Shown here in pieces: positions 1 to 8,736 of a stretch of DNA of 64,000 nt. Source of the DNA: VXNF01 sp965220035 (GTDB lineage Bacteria > Actinomycetota > Acidimicrobiia > Acidimicrobiales > CATQHL01); contig CBDCPC010000001.1 of assembly GCA_965220035.1 (NCBI GenBank), forward strand, positions 1,178,001-1,242,000. Reading direction: 5' to 3'. The notes under the pieces were generated by a model. It ran no database searches. It was not told where the DNA came from and saw only the letters and a program-made list of their open reading frames with translations. The position numbers and the translations under genes were made by a program. Every line of letters starts with the position of its first letter. Position 1 is the stretch's first letter.

Positions 1-1231
1 GCCCGGCGACCTGCGCGCGGACGGCCTGTCGGGCGAGATCGCCGTCGAGCGACATACGACCGCCCAGGAAGTAGTCGGGCGAGATGTAGCCGAGGACCAC
101 GTCGGCGTCGGTGACCGTGGCGAACTCGCCGCCCCGCTGGTAGCAGGCCGGCCCGGGGTGGGATCCCGCGCTGGCGGGGCCCACTTCGAGCAGTCCCGCC
201 TCGTCCACCCGGGCGATGCTGCCGCCGCCCGCGCCCACGGTGTGGATGTCGAGCATGGGCAGCATCAGCCGGTAGCGGGCCACCGAGCCCTCGCGTGTCA
301 CGAGTGAGGTGCCCTCCTCGATGAGGCACACGTCGCAACTCGTGCCCCCCATGTCCATGACGATGAGGTTGGCGTTGCCCTGCATCCGGCTGAAGGCCGT
401 GCCGCCGGCGACGGCGCCCGCCGGCCCCGACAGCAGGGTGTGCGCCGCCTCGCGAGCGGCCGCCACCTCGGGTGACATCAGACCGCCGTTCGACTTCATC
501 ACCCGCAATGCGCCACCAAAACCGCGCTCGCCGAGTTCGGCCAGGAGGTGCCTGAGGTAGGTCGCCAGGATCGGACCCACGGCGGCATTGATCGCGGTCG
601 TGCTGATCCGCTCGTAGAAGCGCCGCTCCGAGAGGACGGCATGCGACAGCGAGACGTGCACGTCGGGCCATTCTGCTGCGATCACGTCGGCCGCCTGAGC
701 CTCGTGGGCAGGATTGCGGTAGGCATGCAGGAAGCACACCGCCACCGACTCGACGTTCTCGCCGCGCAGCTCGGCCAGGGCTTCGCGCAGGTGATCCTCG
801 TCGAGGGGATCGACAACTCGACCGGCGGCGTCGATGCGCTCGCGCACGCCCAGGCGGAGGTAGCGAGGCACAAGTGGCGGTGGCGGCGTGTACTTGTTGT
901 CGTACAGGCGCTCGCGGATGCCCCGGCGCATCTCCAGGGCGTCCCGGAACCCGAAAGTGGTGATCAGTCCGGTCCGGGCGATCCGACCGGTCAGGATGGC
1001 GTTCGTTGCCACGGTCGTTCCGTGGACGATCACCTCGATGGCCCCGTAGAAGTCCTGGCGGGGCACTTCGAGCCGGTCGGCGAGGTCGTCGAGTCCGGCG
1101 CACACATCGGTGGAGGGGTCGTCGCCGACATTCGGGACCTTGGTGGCGGTCATCGTCCCGTCATCGCTGACGCACACCAGGTCGGTGAACGTCCCCCCGA
1201 CATCGACGCCTATATGGAAGACGTTCGTCAT
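1..1231 (-). CDS. hyuA: HyuA-type hydantoinase/oxoprolinase A subunit (partial, C-terminus outside window)
   Basis: Translation of the minus strand from the ATG at 1231 begins MTNVFHIGVDVGGTFTD, the phosphate-binding start of the HyuA/5-oxoprolinase family (ASKHA fold). Later stretches VHGTTVATNAIL and MDMGGTSCDV are also family signatures. The family performs ATP-dependent opening of hydantoins, 5-oxoproline or acetone-type substrates together with HyuB. The frame is open to the left edge, so about 410 residues are visible of a usual 650-700. The start overlaps the stop of the upstream ABC ATPase (ATGA), so it is translationally coupled and is the last visible gene of the operon that also holds HyuB. 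The exact substrate cannot be read from sequence. Confidence 0.93.
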   Translation of the reverse strand, partial: MTNVFHIGVDVGGTFTDLVCVSDDGTMTATKVPNVGDDPSTDVCAGLDDLADRLEVPRQDFYGAIEVIVHGTTVATNAILTGRIARTGLITTFGFRDALEMRRGIRERLYDNKYTPPPPLVPRYLRLGVRERIDAAGRVVDPLDEDHLREALAELRGENVESVAVCFLHAYRNPAHEAQAADVIAAEWPDVHVSLSHAVLSERRFYERISTTAINAAVGPILATYLRHLLAELGERGFGGALRVMKSNGGLMSPEVAAAREAAHTLLSGPAGAVAGGTAFSRMQGNANLIVMDMGGTSCDVCLIEEGTSLVTREGSVARYRLMLPMLDIHTVGAGGGSIARVDEAGLLEVGPASAGSHPGPACYQRGGEFATVTDADVVLGYISPDYFLGGRMSLDGDLARQAVRAQVAG

Positions 1232-3063
1232 CGTCCCTCCTCTCGCATGGCTGGAGTCCCGACGAGCACATCGGAGCGATAGCAGGCCGCGTACCGCCGC
1301 GGCGACAACTCCACGAGAGGTGGGTAGGTTACTGCACACTCCGAGGTGGCGATCGGGCAGCGCGGGTGCAGGTGGCAGCCCTCGGGTAGGTGGATCGGGC
1401 TGGGTATCTCGGCCTCGAGACGGAAGTCGGGCAGCGACGCCGCAGGGTCCGGGTACAGCACCGACGAGAGCAGCGCCTTGCTGTACGGATGCCTCTGGCC
1501 GGCGAACAGTTCCGCGGTGGAGGCGACTTCGACGATCTTCCCGAGGTACATGACCGCGATCCGGGAGCAGACGCTGCGCACCGCGGTCAGGTCGTGCGAG
1601 ATGAACAGGTAGGCCATGCCGAGCTGCCCGCTGATCTCGTTGAGCAGATCGATGATCTCCGCCCTGATGGCGATGTCCAGCTGCGACGTCGGCTCGTCCA
1701 GAACGACGAGGTCGGGCTCGGTCGCGATCGCCCGGGCGATGCCGACGCGCTGTGCCTGGCCGGCACTGAGTTGGTGCGGGAACTTCTCGCCGTCGTCCTC
1801 GGTGAGATGCACCATGTGCAGCACTTCGCGGACCCGGTCCATCCGCTCACGGCGTCCCACGCCGCCCACCCGCAGCGGCTCGTCGATGTTGCGTGCCACC
1901 GACGTCGAAGGGTTGAGCGAGGCGTGCGGCTCCTGGAAGACCATCTGGATCCTGCTCCGGAACCGGCGCATGTCCCGCTCGGACATCTCCGAGACGCGCT
2001 CGCCGGCGAAGTCGATGGTGCCGGCGGTGGGCTCGATCAGCCGCAGCACGAGGCGACCGACCGTCGTCTTTCCCGAGCCGCTCTCGCCGACGAGGCCCAG
2101 CGCCTCCCCGGGGGCGACCTCGAAGCTGACGCTGTTCACGGCATGCACCTTGAGGTGACGCGAGCCGCGTACCGGGAACTGCTTGACGAGGTCCTGCACC
2201 CGCAGCAGCGGCTCCGCGGGCTGCTCCGCGGGCAATACGGCGGGTGTCGAGGCGTCCTCGCCGAGGGCCGACGTCATCACCCGCGCCAGCAGATCGCGGC
2301 TGTACTCCTCGCTCGGCCGGTCGAAGAACCCGACCACGGGCGTGTGCTCGACGAGGGACCCGTTGCGCATGACCGCCAGGTCGTCGCAGTACTGGGCGAC
2401 GATGCCGAGATCCCGCGTCACGATCATCGTGGCCGAGCCGAGATCCGCCAGCAGCTGCCGCATCAGGTTGAGCACCTGGCGCTGGACGGTCACGTCCAGC
2501 CCGGCGGTGGGTTCGTCGGCGATGATCACGTCGGGCGAGTGCAGCAGCGCCATGGCGATCAGCACCCGCTGGGCCATGCCCACGCTGAGTTCGTGGGCGT
2601 GGGCGTCCTTGCGCCGTTCCGGATCGGGGATGCCCACCGACGCCAGAGCCTCTATCGCACGCGCGGTCGCCTCGGGCGCCGTCACCTTCTCGTGGGCGAC
2701 GATCGCCCGCCCGAGTTGGTCGCCGATCGTGGCCAGCGGGTCGAGTGAGGCGCTGGGATTGGAGCCGATGATGGCGATCTTCCTGCCCCTCAGCGTGCGC
2801 AGGCTGCGCTCGTCGAGCGAGAGGAGATCCTCGCCGTCCAGGAGCACCTCCCCGTCGACGACCCTGCCGGGGAAGCGCACCTGGTTCACCAGCGAGTGCA
2901 CCAGGACGGACTTCCCGCAGCCGGTCTCGCCGACCAGACCCAACATCTGGCCCTTGCGCAGCTCGAGGGACACGTCGCGCACGGCCTCGACCTTGCCCGC
3001 GTGCGTGAAGAACGTCGTCGAGACACCGCCGGCGGACAGGACAACGCCGTTGCGGCCCGTCAT
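1228..3063 (-). CDS. Fused double-NBD peptide/nickel-type ABC transporter ATP-binding protein (DppD-DppF fusion)
   Basis: The 611-residue protein holds two complete ABC ATPase domains in tandem, as in GsiA-type proteins. Domain 1 has Walker A GETGCGKS (residues 45-52), signature LSVGM and Walker B IIADEPT. Domain 2 has GESGSGKT, LSAGQ and VVLDEPT, and ends in the oligopeptide-transporter C-terminal region (HLHPRCPIA). It energises the two permeases encoded just upstream. In domain 1 the switch histidine is replaced by arginine (VTRDLG, residue 217), while domain 2 keeps SHDL. The start is the ATG at 3063, which overlaps the permease stop (ATGA). An upstream in-frame extension to 3168 has no homology and was rejected. 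Confidence 0.95.
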   Translation of the reverse strand: MTGRNGVVLSAGGVSTTFFTHAGKVEAVRDVSLELRKGQMLGLVGETGCGKSVLVHSLVNQVRFPGRVVDGEVLLDGEDLLSLDERSLRTLRGRKIAIIGSNPSASLDPLATIGDQLGRAIVAHEKVTAPEATARAIEALASVGIPDPERRKDAHAHELSVGMAQRVLIAMALLHSPDVIIADEPTAGLDVTVQRQVLNLMRQLLADLGSATMIVTRDLGIVAQYCDDLAVMRNGSLVEHTPVVGFFDRPSEEYSRDLLARVMTSALGEDASTPAVLPAEQPAEPLLRVQDLVKQFPVRGSRHLKVHAVNSVSFEVAPGEALGLVGESGSGKTTVGRLVLRLIEPTAGTIDFAGERVSEMSERDMRRFRSRIQMVFQEPHASLNPSTSVARNIDEPLRVGGVGRRERMDRVREVLHMVHLTEDDGEKFPHQLSAGQAQRVGIARAIATEPDLVVLDEPTSQLDIAIRAEIIDLLNEISGQLGMAYLFISHDLTAVRSVCSRIAVMYLGKIVEVASTAELFAGQRHPYSKALLSSVLYPDPAASLPDFRLEAEIPSPIHLPEGCHLHPRCPIATSECAVTYPPLVELSPRRYAACYRSDVLVGTPAMREEGR

Positions 3064-3980
3064 CGTCGCTCCAGCGGGTTGATGGCCTGCCCCATGACCT
3101 CGCCCAGGAAGGCGAAGCCCAGGATCGTCCCTCCGAGCGCCAGACCCGGGAACACCGAGGGCCACCACTCACCGGTGATGATGTGGCGGCCGCCCGAGGC
3201 CACCATCAGCCCCCACTCGGGCGTGGGAGCGGGCACGCCGGCGCCGACGAAGCTGAGGCCGGCGGTCAGCAGGATGGCGAAACCGAGGGTCACGGAGGCC
3301 TGCACGAACGCCGGCGAGATGACGTTGGGCATCACGTTGCGGAAGGCGACGCGCAGGGGTGTCCCGCCGGCGCAACGGGCGGCCTCCACGAAAGGCATGC
3401 GTCGCAGTCCCAGCAACTGGCCCCGGATGAGCCGGGCAAAGATGGGCGCGTTCACGAAGGCGATGGCGATCCCCACGTTCAGGGCGCCCGAGCCGGCGGC
3501 GGCGACGAGCACGAGGGCCAGGACGAAGACCGGGAACGCCTGGAAGATGTCCAGCACGCGCATGATGAACTCCGAGACGGCGCCTCCGAGGCCGCGCCGC
3601 TCGCCGAAGTAACCGGCGATCACGCCCAGGATCACGCCGATGGCCATCGACGCGGCGGTGGCGGCGAAGGCAACCGGAATGTCGGTGCGCGTGGCGGCGA
3701 TGACCCGCGAGAACACGTCGAGGCCGGTGGCGTCGGTACCGAACCAGTGGGCTCCGCTGGGTGGTTCGAGAATCAGTCCGGGGAAGGTCTTCTCGGGGTC
3801 GTGCGGGATGATCCAGGGAGCGATGATCGTCACGATCAGAACGGCGGACACCATCACCAATCCGAAGATCCCGGCGGGGCGGCTGAGCACGAACCGGAGG
3901 TAGTACCGGTACGGGCTCTCGCGCCGGCCGGTCAGGGGCGCCGGCCCCAGCGTCACGTCGATCGGCTCGACCGGATCCAT
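3060..3980 (-). CDS. ABC transporter permease, DppC/OppC family
   Basis: This is a 306-residue inner-membrane permease of the BPD_transp_1 family. An N-terminal cytoplasmic stretch and one transmembrane helix (GIFGLVMVSAVLIVTIIAPW) are followed by the DppC landmark HWFGTDATGLDVFSR. The EAA-type coupling loop lies around FVEAARCAGGTPLR. It pairs with the DppB-type permease encoded immediately upstream, whose stop overlaps this start by one base (TGATG). Its own stop overlaps the ATPase start. Length and order are normal for a peptide/opine/nickel-type importer. The solute is not determinable from the permease. Confidence 0.95.
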   Translation of the reverse strand: MDPVEPIDVTLGPAPLTGRRESPYRYYLRFVLSRPAGIFGLVMVSAVLIVTIIAPWIIPHDPEKTFPGLILEPPSGAHWFGTDATGLDVFSRVIAATRTDIPVAFAATAASMAIGVILGVIAGYFGERRGLGGAVSEFIMRVLDIFQAFPVFVLALVLVAAAGSGALNVGIAIAFVNAPIFARLIRGQLLGLRRMPFVEAARCAGGTPLRVAFRNVMPNVISPAFVQASVTLGFAILLTAGLSFVGAGVPAPTPEWGLMVASGGRHIITGEWWPSVFPGLALGGTILGFAFLGEVMGQAINPLERR

Positions 3981-5002
3981 CAGGCCGCCCTGATCCTGGG
4001 ATCCACGACGTAGTGCACGACATCCACGAGCAGGAATATGAAGATCGACACCACCGTCGCCACCAGCACGAATCCCTGGATGGCATTGAAGTCGGCGTTG
4101 GAGATGGCGAGCACCGCGTACTGGCCCAGCCCACCCCAGGAGAAGATCGTCTCCACCAGCACGGCGCCGCCGATGACGAAGCCGTAGGTGATGCCCGCCA
4201 GCGTGATGACCGGCGGCAGTGAGTTCTTGAATGCGATCCAGAGCTGGGTGCGCTCACCCACGCCCGCGGACTTGACCTGCTGCACGAACTCCGAGTCCAG
4301 GTTCTTGGTGACGTTGGCCCGCGTCATCTTGAGGATCGGCGCCCCGTAGACGAACACCAGCGTGATGACCGGCAGCACGAGGTGGACGATGGCGTCGCGT
4401 AATCGCCCCCAGTCGGCGGCGATGAGACTGTCAAGCGTGTAGAGACCTGTCACATCGTCGGGAGGCCCCAGCATCAGGTCCACCCTGCCGAGCGGCGCCG
4501 GCGCCCAGCCCATCTTGAAGAAGAACAGGAACAGGAGCAACTGGGCGAGCCAGAAGTCCGGCATCGATCCGGCGAACAAGCCGTAGGTGAACACGCTCCG
4601 GTTCACCGCCCGGCTGTACCACCGCTTGGCCATCCGGGCGGTGAAGACCCCGAGCGGCACGAGCAGCACGAGCGCCGCCAGCAGCGAGAGGGTGATCAGT
4701 TCGAGGGTGGCGGGTATGCGGTCGGCCAGATCGGTTGTGACCGCGTTGCCGGTGACGTTGGATCGACCCAGGTCACCCTGGAAGAGATCTCGGATCCAGA
4801 TGGCGTACTGCACCGGCACCGGATCATTGAGGTGAAGCCGCTCCCGCAGCGCCTCTATCTGCTCGGGTCCGGCGGTCGAACCGAGTTGGGAGACAGCGGG
4901 GTCCCCGGGCAGTTGCCGAACGAGAGCGAAGATCACGATCGACGCGCCGAACAGTTGGATGATCGAGAGCGCCAGCCGTTTCGTGATCAGGCGGCCGAGC
5001 AT
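3980..5002 (-). CDS. ABC transporter permease, DppB/OppB family
   Basis: This 340-residue permease begins MLGRLITKRLALSIIQLFG, the typical DppB first helix, followed by PGDPAV. The periplasmic segment between helices 1 and 2 carries the usual LGLD-like region (ERLHLNDPVPVQY). The coupling-loop region near VQQVKSAGVGERTQLW and the C-terminal VDVVHYVVDPRIR are as in the family. It starts 15 bases after the HyuB stop with no strong ribosome-binding site, so it is probably translated by coupling. It forms the channel with the next gene product. Confidence 0.94.
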   Translation of the reverse strand: MLGRLITKRLALSIIQLFGASIVIFALVRQLPGDPAVSQLGSTAGPEQIEALRERLHLNDPVPVQYAIWIRDLFQGDLGRSNVTGNAVTTDLADRIPATLELITLSLLAALVLLVPLGVFTARMAKRWYSRAVNRSVFTYGLFAGSMPDFWLAQLLLFLFFFKMGWAPAPLGRVDLMLGPPDDVTGLYTLDSLIAADWGRLRDAIVHLVLPVITLVFVYGAPILKMTRANVTKNLDSEFVQQVKSAGVGERTQLWIAFKNSLPPVITLAGITYGFVIGGAVLVETIFSWGGLGQYAVLAISNADFNAIQGFVLVATVVSIFIFLLVDVVHYVVDPRIRAA

Positions 5003-5017
5003 CGTGGCGACCGTCGC

Positions 5018-6799
5018 TCAGGCGGAGAGTGCTGCGTGTTCGAGTTGTTCCCGTCTGCGTGCGGTGGCGTCGTGGTCGACCTTGAACGACTCGGGATCGA
5101 CGACGACACCGAAGGCGTTCTCGGCGATTTCGAACGACACGAACCCGTTCCGGACATCGTTACCGACGTCGGTCACGTCGCGGCGATGGGGCGGCCCGTA
5201 GCCACCGCCACCGGCATTGTCGGCTTCGATCACGGTGCCGGCGGGGAACCGGGAGGTGGTGTTTGGTGCGAGACGCCGCATCTCCGCACCGGGCGTCTGG
5301 ACGCGGTACTGGTTCAGCGAGGACTGCCCGCCGCCGAACAGGCCGAACGCCGGCGCCCAGTCCTCGCCGTAGGTCGTGACCTCGGTCTCCGGCGCCTCGA
5401 GCGTGTAACGAATCTGGATCCCCAGCCCGCCGCGGTACGTGCCGGCTCCTCCGGAGTCGGTCCAGTACTCATGATGGGCGATCCGCACCGGATTCTGGAT
5501 CTCGAACATCTCGTAGTCATTTGCGGCATAGCCCCCGCCGCAGGCGATGAGTCCGATGAAGCTCCACCCGTCGTTCTCCGACGTGGCCCCGGCACCGCCC
5601 TTGTTCGCCAGCAGCGGCGGGCCGTAGAAACGCTCGCCGGTCCGCGGATCGAGGCCCTTGATCATGTGGGACTCGTTCCGGCTCCATCCGGCGCACACCC
5701 GGTCGGGGAGAACCTCCGACAGGGCCAGGAAGATGGAATCCCCCGCGACGTCCGAGGAGGTGAAGTTCCCCTGAACGCAGGGTGAGGGGAACGTGCAGTT
5801 CAGGAAGCTGCCCTCGGGCACGACCACGTCGATGCAGCGCAGCACCCCGTCGTTGTGGGGCAGATCGGGGTCCACCAGCATCAACACGACCGCCACGACC
5901 GCCGCGAACGTGGTGCCGTAGGCGCAGTTGTAGTAGTACGGCGTCTGCGGCGAACTGCCGGCGTAGTCGACGCTGATGTGACCGCCCGCGACGGTGATCG
6001 CCAGCTTGGCGGTCACGTCGATCGACTCGGTGCCGTCGTCGCACCGGTAGACGACCTCGCTCTGGTACGTCCCGTCGGTGATCTGTGCCAACTCCGAGCG
6101 CATGCGTCGCTCCGTGGCGTCGAGCAGGAAGTCGAGATGGTCCTTGAGGGTGCCGACGCCGTACTCCTCCGCCAGGGACTCCAGCCGGAGCCCGCCCGTG
6201 CGGCACGCCCCGATGGACGCCTGGATGTCGCCCAGCACGAAGTGGGGCAGCCGCGTGTTGGCGCTCAGCAGGTTCCACACGTCGGAGCGGAGCGAGCCGC
6301 GGTCGTACAGCCGCAGCGGCGGGATGCGGAAGTTCTCCTGCCAGATGTCGGTGGCCTGGGGGTTGTAGCCACCCATGACCGCGCTGCCCAGGTCGGCGAG
6401 GTGGCCCTTGGCCGCGCCCCAGAAATGGATCTCCCCGTCGACGAACACCGGCATGAAGATGCACGTGTCCGGCGCATGGTTGCCGCCGTAGTACGGGTCG
6501 TTCTGGATGAAGATGTCGCCGCGATGGATGTCGCCGCCGAAGAACTTGATGAGGTGTTCGAGCGAGTGCACGATGGCGTAGGCCATCTGCGGCAGGCCCT
6601 CCTCCTGGCTGAGGATCCTGGCCCGCTCGTCGAGGACGGCCGTACAGAAGTCCTTCACCTGGAAGAGGGGCGACCTGGCGGTGCGCTCGAGGACGAGCGA
6701 CATCTCCTTGGCGATCGCCTCGATCTTCTTGCCGAGGACCACCGCCAGGATCGGGTCGATCTTCTCCCGGGGCGCCGCTTCCGCCGCCGTCAGGGTCAC
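5018..6799 (-). CDS. hyuB: HyuB-type hydantoinase/oxoprolinase B subunit
   Basis: The 593-residue protein is a full-length HyuB. Family landmarks are FQVKDFCTAVLDE near the N-terminus, then HRGDIFIQNDPYYGGNHAPD, HFWGAAKGHLADLG, GGLGIQIRYTLE and the C-terminal NAGGGGYG. Together with HyuA it forms the hydantoinase/acetophenone carboxylase-type enzyme. The GTG start at 6799 overlaps the stop of the solute-binding protein gene (GTGA) and has GAGG about 8 bases upstream. Homology stops at this point although the frame continues upstream. HyuA and HyuB are separated by three transporter genes, an unusual arrangement that ties the enzyme to the importer. Confidence 0.95.
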   Translation of the reverse strand: MTLTAAEAAPREKIDPILAVVLGKKIEAIAKEMSLVLERTARSPLFQVKDFCTAVLDERARILSQEEGLPQMAYAIVHSLEHLIKFFGGDIHRGDIFIQNDPYYGGNHAPDTCIFMPVFVDGEIHFWGAAKGHLADLGSAVMGGYNPQATDIWQENFRIPPLRLYDRGSLRSDVWNLLSANTRLPHFVLGDIQASIGACRTGGLRLESLAEEYGVGTLKDHLDFLLDATERRMRSELAQITDGTYQSEVVYRCDDGTESIDVTAKLAITVAGGHISVDYAGSSPQTPYYYNCAYGTTFAAVVAVVLMLVDPDLPHNDGVLRCIDVVVPEGSFLNCTFPSPCVQGNFTSSDVAGDSIFLALSEVLPDRVCAGWSRNESHMIKGLDPRTGERFYGPPLLANKGGAGATSENDGWSFIGLIACGGGYAANDYEMFEIQNPVRIAHHEYWTDSGGAGTYRGGLGIQIRYTLEAPETEVTTYGEDWAPAFGLFGGGQSSLNQYRVQTPGAEMRRLAPNTTSRFPAGTVIEADNAGGGGYGPPHRRDVTDVGNDVRNGFVSFEIAENAFGVVVDPESFKVDHDATARRREQLEHAALSA

Positions 6800-8529
6800 T
6801 CGGTGAGCCTCATTTCCCAGAACCGCAGACCCTCGTCGGGCGGCCAGAGGATGCCCTCGACGCCGGGCCGGTGCGAGACCACGTACTGCGGCAGGGCGAG
6901 CACGATCCAGGGCGGATCGTCGGCCATGATCTGCTGGATCTGCCGGGCGATGTCGAGGCGGGCGGCGTTGTCCGTCTCGAATCGGCCCGCGTCGAAGAGC
7001 GCATGCACGTCGGCGTTGCCGTAGTTGCCGTAGTTCAGGAACCCGAAGAGGCCGGCGCCGGAGAAGATCTCCATGCCATAGAGGGTGTCGATCGCATGGC
7101 TCTGCAACGCCGCCGTCATGATGAGTTCGAAGTCCCTGCTGTTGGAGATGTCGGCGAAGGTTCCGAACGTGACCTTGTTGAGGTCGATGTTGACGCCGAT
7201 CTCCTCCCACGCCGACTTGACCGCCACGGCGACGCGCTCGTGCTCGGGCCGGTGATCGGCGTAGGTCAGGGTGGCGTTGATCGGGGTCTCGACGCCCGAG
7301 GTGGCGATGAGCGCCCTGGCCTTCTCCACGTCGGTCTCGTACGGGAAGTACTCGTCGGTGTAGCCCGGGAACATCGGCGGGATGTAGCTGCTGATCGACG
7401 AGGCCCAGCCGTCGAAGATGGCGATGATCTCGTCGTAGGGAGCGGCGTAGGCCAGCGCCTGGCGGACCAACGGGTTGTCGAACGGCGGAACCGCGTTGTT
7501 GGGGATGATCGTGGTGATGTTGTTGCCCTCGAACACCGAGAGTTCGACGTTGTCGTTGGACGCGATGCTCGACAGTTCGGTTCCCGAGAGTGCGAGCGCC
7601 ATGTCCACGGCGCCGCTGAGCAGGGCACTCACGCGGTTCGAAGACTCGGGCACGGCCCGGTAGATGATCCGGTCGATGTCCGGCTTGCCCGCCCAGTAGT
7701 TCGGGTTGGCGCGCAGCACCGTCTGCTGGCCCGCCGTGTTCTCCTCGATGTAGTAGGGCCCGAAGCCGGCAGCGTTGGTGGCCAGCCAGTTCAGCGCCCA
7801 GGGGTCGTCGGCCGTGGCGTTGGCCTCCACGATGTCCTTGTTCATGATCGGGATGAACGAGAGGGTGAAGATGGGCTGCACCAGCGGGCTGAAGTCTGCC
7901 AGGGTCATCTTGACGGTGTAGTCGTCGACCGCCTCGAACTGGTCGGCCGAGGTGACGTTCATCAGCAGCAGCAGGAACTGGTTGACGGCCTGCACGCCGA
8001 ACGCACGGTCGATGGTGTACATGAAGTCCTCGGTCGTGGCTTGGTCGCCGTTCTCGTCGACCAGGTCGTCGCGCATCACGAACGTCCACTCCGTGCCGTC
8101 AGCGCTGACCTCGGCGCTCGCGAACTGCCGCGGCAGGAACTGGTTGAAGTCCCGCTCGACGCCGTCGTCGCCGTACCAGAACTTCGTGTCGTAGATGTTG
8201 TCGGTCATCTCCCACGACTGCGGCGTGCCCGCGAAGAACTCGGTGTCCAGCGTTGGTGCGGTGTCCACCGCCGCCACGATCAGCGTCTTCTCGGCGGCGG
8301 GCTCCGGCGGTGGAGGCTCGGGTGCCGCCGCGGGCTCCTCGGCGGGTGCCGGCGCGGCGGGCTCGGGCGCGGCCGCGGGCTCGTCGGCCGGGGCCGGCGC
8401 GGCTGCTTCGGGCGCGGCAGGCGCCTCTGGCGCAGGCGTCATAGCATCCTCGTCGTCACCACCGCACGCGGCGGTGAGCAGAACGAGCACGAGCAACGGC
8501 ACGAAGAACTTACGGACTGAGCGTCCCAT
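6796..8529 (-). CDS. Peptide-type ABC transporter solute-binding lipoprotein (SBP_bac_5 family)
   Basis: This is a 577-residue extracytoplasmic binding lipoprotein. The basic N-terminus, hydrophobic core and lipobox LLTAACGG indicate lipidation at the cysteine. An Ala/Pro/Glu-rich linker of roughly 60 residues follows, and then the family-5 binding domain (DGTEWTFVMRDDLV, ATTEDFMYTIDRA). The start ATG at 8529 is preceded by GGGGGAGGATCCAC, a strong ribosome-binding site. An ATG 18 bases upstream is less likely because it lies before that site. It is the first gene of the operon leading to HyuB, permeases, ATPase and HyuA, so the solute is probably what the hydantoinase-type enzyme consumes (inference). 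Confidence 0.94.
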   Translation of the reverse strand: MGRSVRKFFVPLLVLVLLTAACGGDDEDAMTPAPEAPAAPEAAAPAPADEPAAAPEPAAPAPAEEPAAAPEPPPPEPAAEKTLIVAAVDTAPTLDTEFFAGTPQSWEMTDNIYDTKFWYGDDGVERDFNQFLPRQFASAEVSADGTEWTFVMRDDLVDENGDQATTEDFMYTIDRAFGVQAVNQFLLLLMNVTSADQFEAVDDYTVKMTLADFSPLVQPIFTLSFIPIMNKDIVEANATADDPWALNWLATNAAGFGPYYIEENTAGQQTVLRANPNYWAGKPDIDRIIYRAVPESSNRVSALLSGAVDMALALSGTELSSIASNDNVELSVFEGNNITTIIPNNAVPPFDNPLVRQALAYAAPYDEIIAIFDGWASSISSYIPPMFPGYTDEYFPYETDVEKARALIATSGVETPINATLTYADHRPEHERVAVAVKSAWEEIGVNIDLNKVTFGTFADISNSRDFELIMTAALQSHAIDTLYGMEIFSGAGLFGFLNYGNYGNADVHALFDAGRFETDNAARLDIARQIQQIMADDPPWIVLALPQYVVSHRPGVEGILWPPDEGLRFWEMRLTE

Positions 8530-8678
8530 GTGGATCCTCCCCCTCATGGCGCGCCAAGTCAGGCGCGTCGCCAGAAAACTAGTGGCTCACGAGAATCCGT
8601 GCAGCGCTCCGCGGTTAGCCGGAACGTGGCGCCGATCCGTGAGAAGTCTGCGGACCGATGCTGCGGATCACGTCTCAG

Positions 8679-8716
8679 TCATTCCGGCGGAGGCCGGAAT
8701 CCACTGTCCAGCAGAT
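8679..8716. repeat. REP-like palindromic element
   Basis: The sequence GTCATTCCGGC-GGAG-GCCGGAAT forms a 7-bp perfect stem (8682-8688 with 8693-8699) and is followed by CCACTGTCCAGC. Close relatives lie near 13469, 46373 and 48083, and decayed ones near 29860 and 31790. It sits in the 207-base space between two minus-strand genes, where nothing else was recognised. Confidence 0.75.
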
Positions 8717-8736
8717 CCGGCTGCACCTGCCGACGA

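Noticed and set aside
548..1282. Plus-strand 244-codon frame near the left edge
   Set aside because: The minus strand encodes a clear HyuA across the same bases; the plus frame has no family pattern.
6800..8089. N-terminal extension of the HyuB frame
   Set aside because: It lies over the binding-protein gene in another frame and is low-complexity Arg/Gly sequence; HyuB similarity begins exactly at the GTG at 6799.
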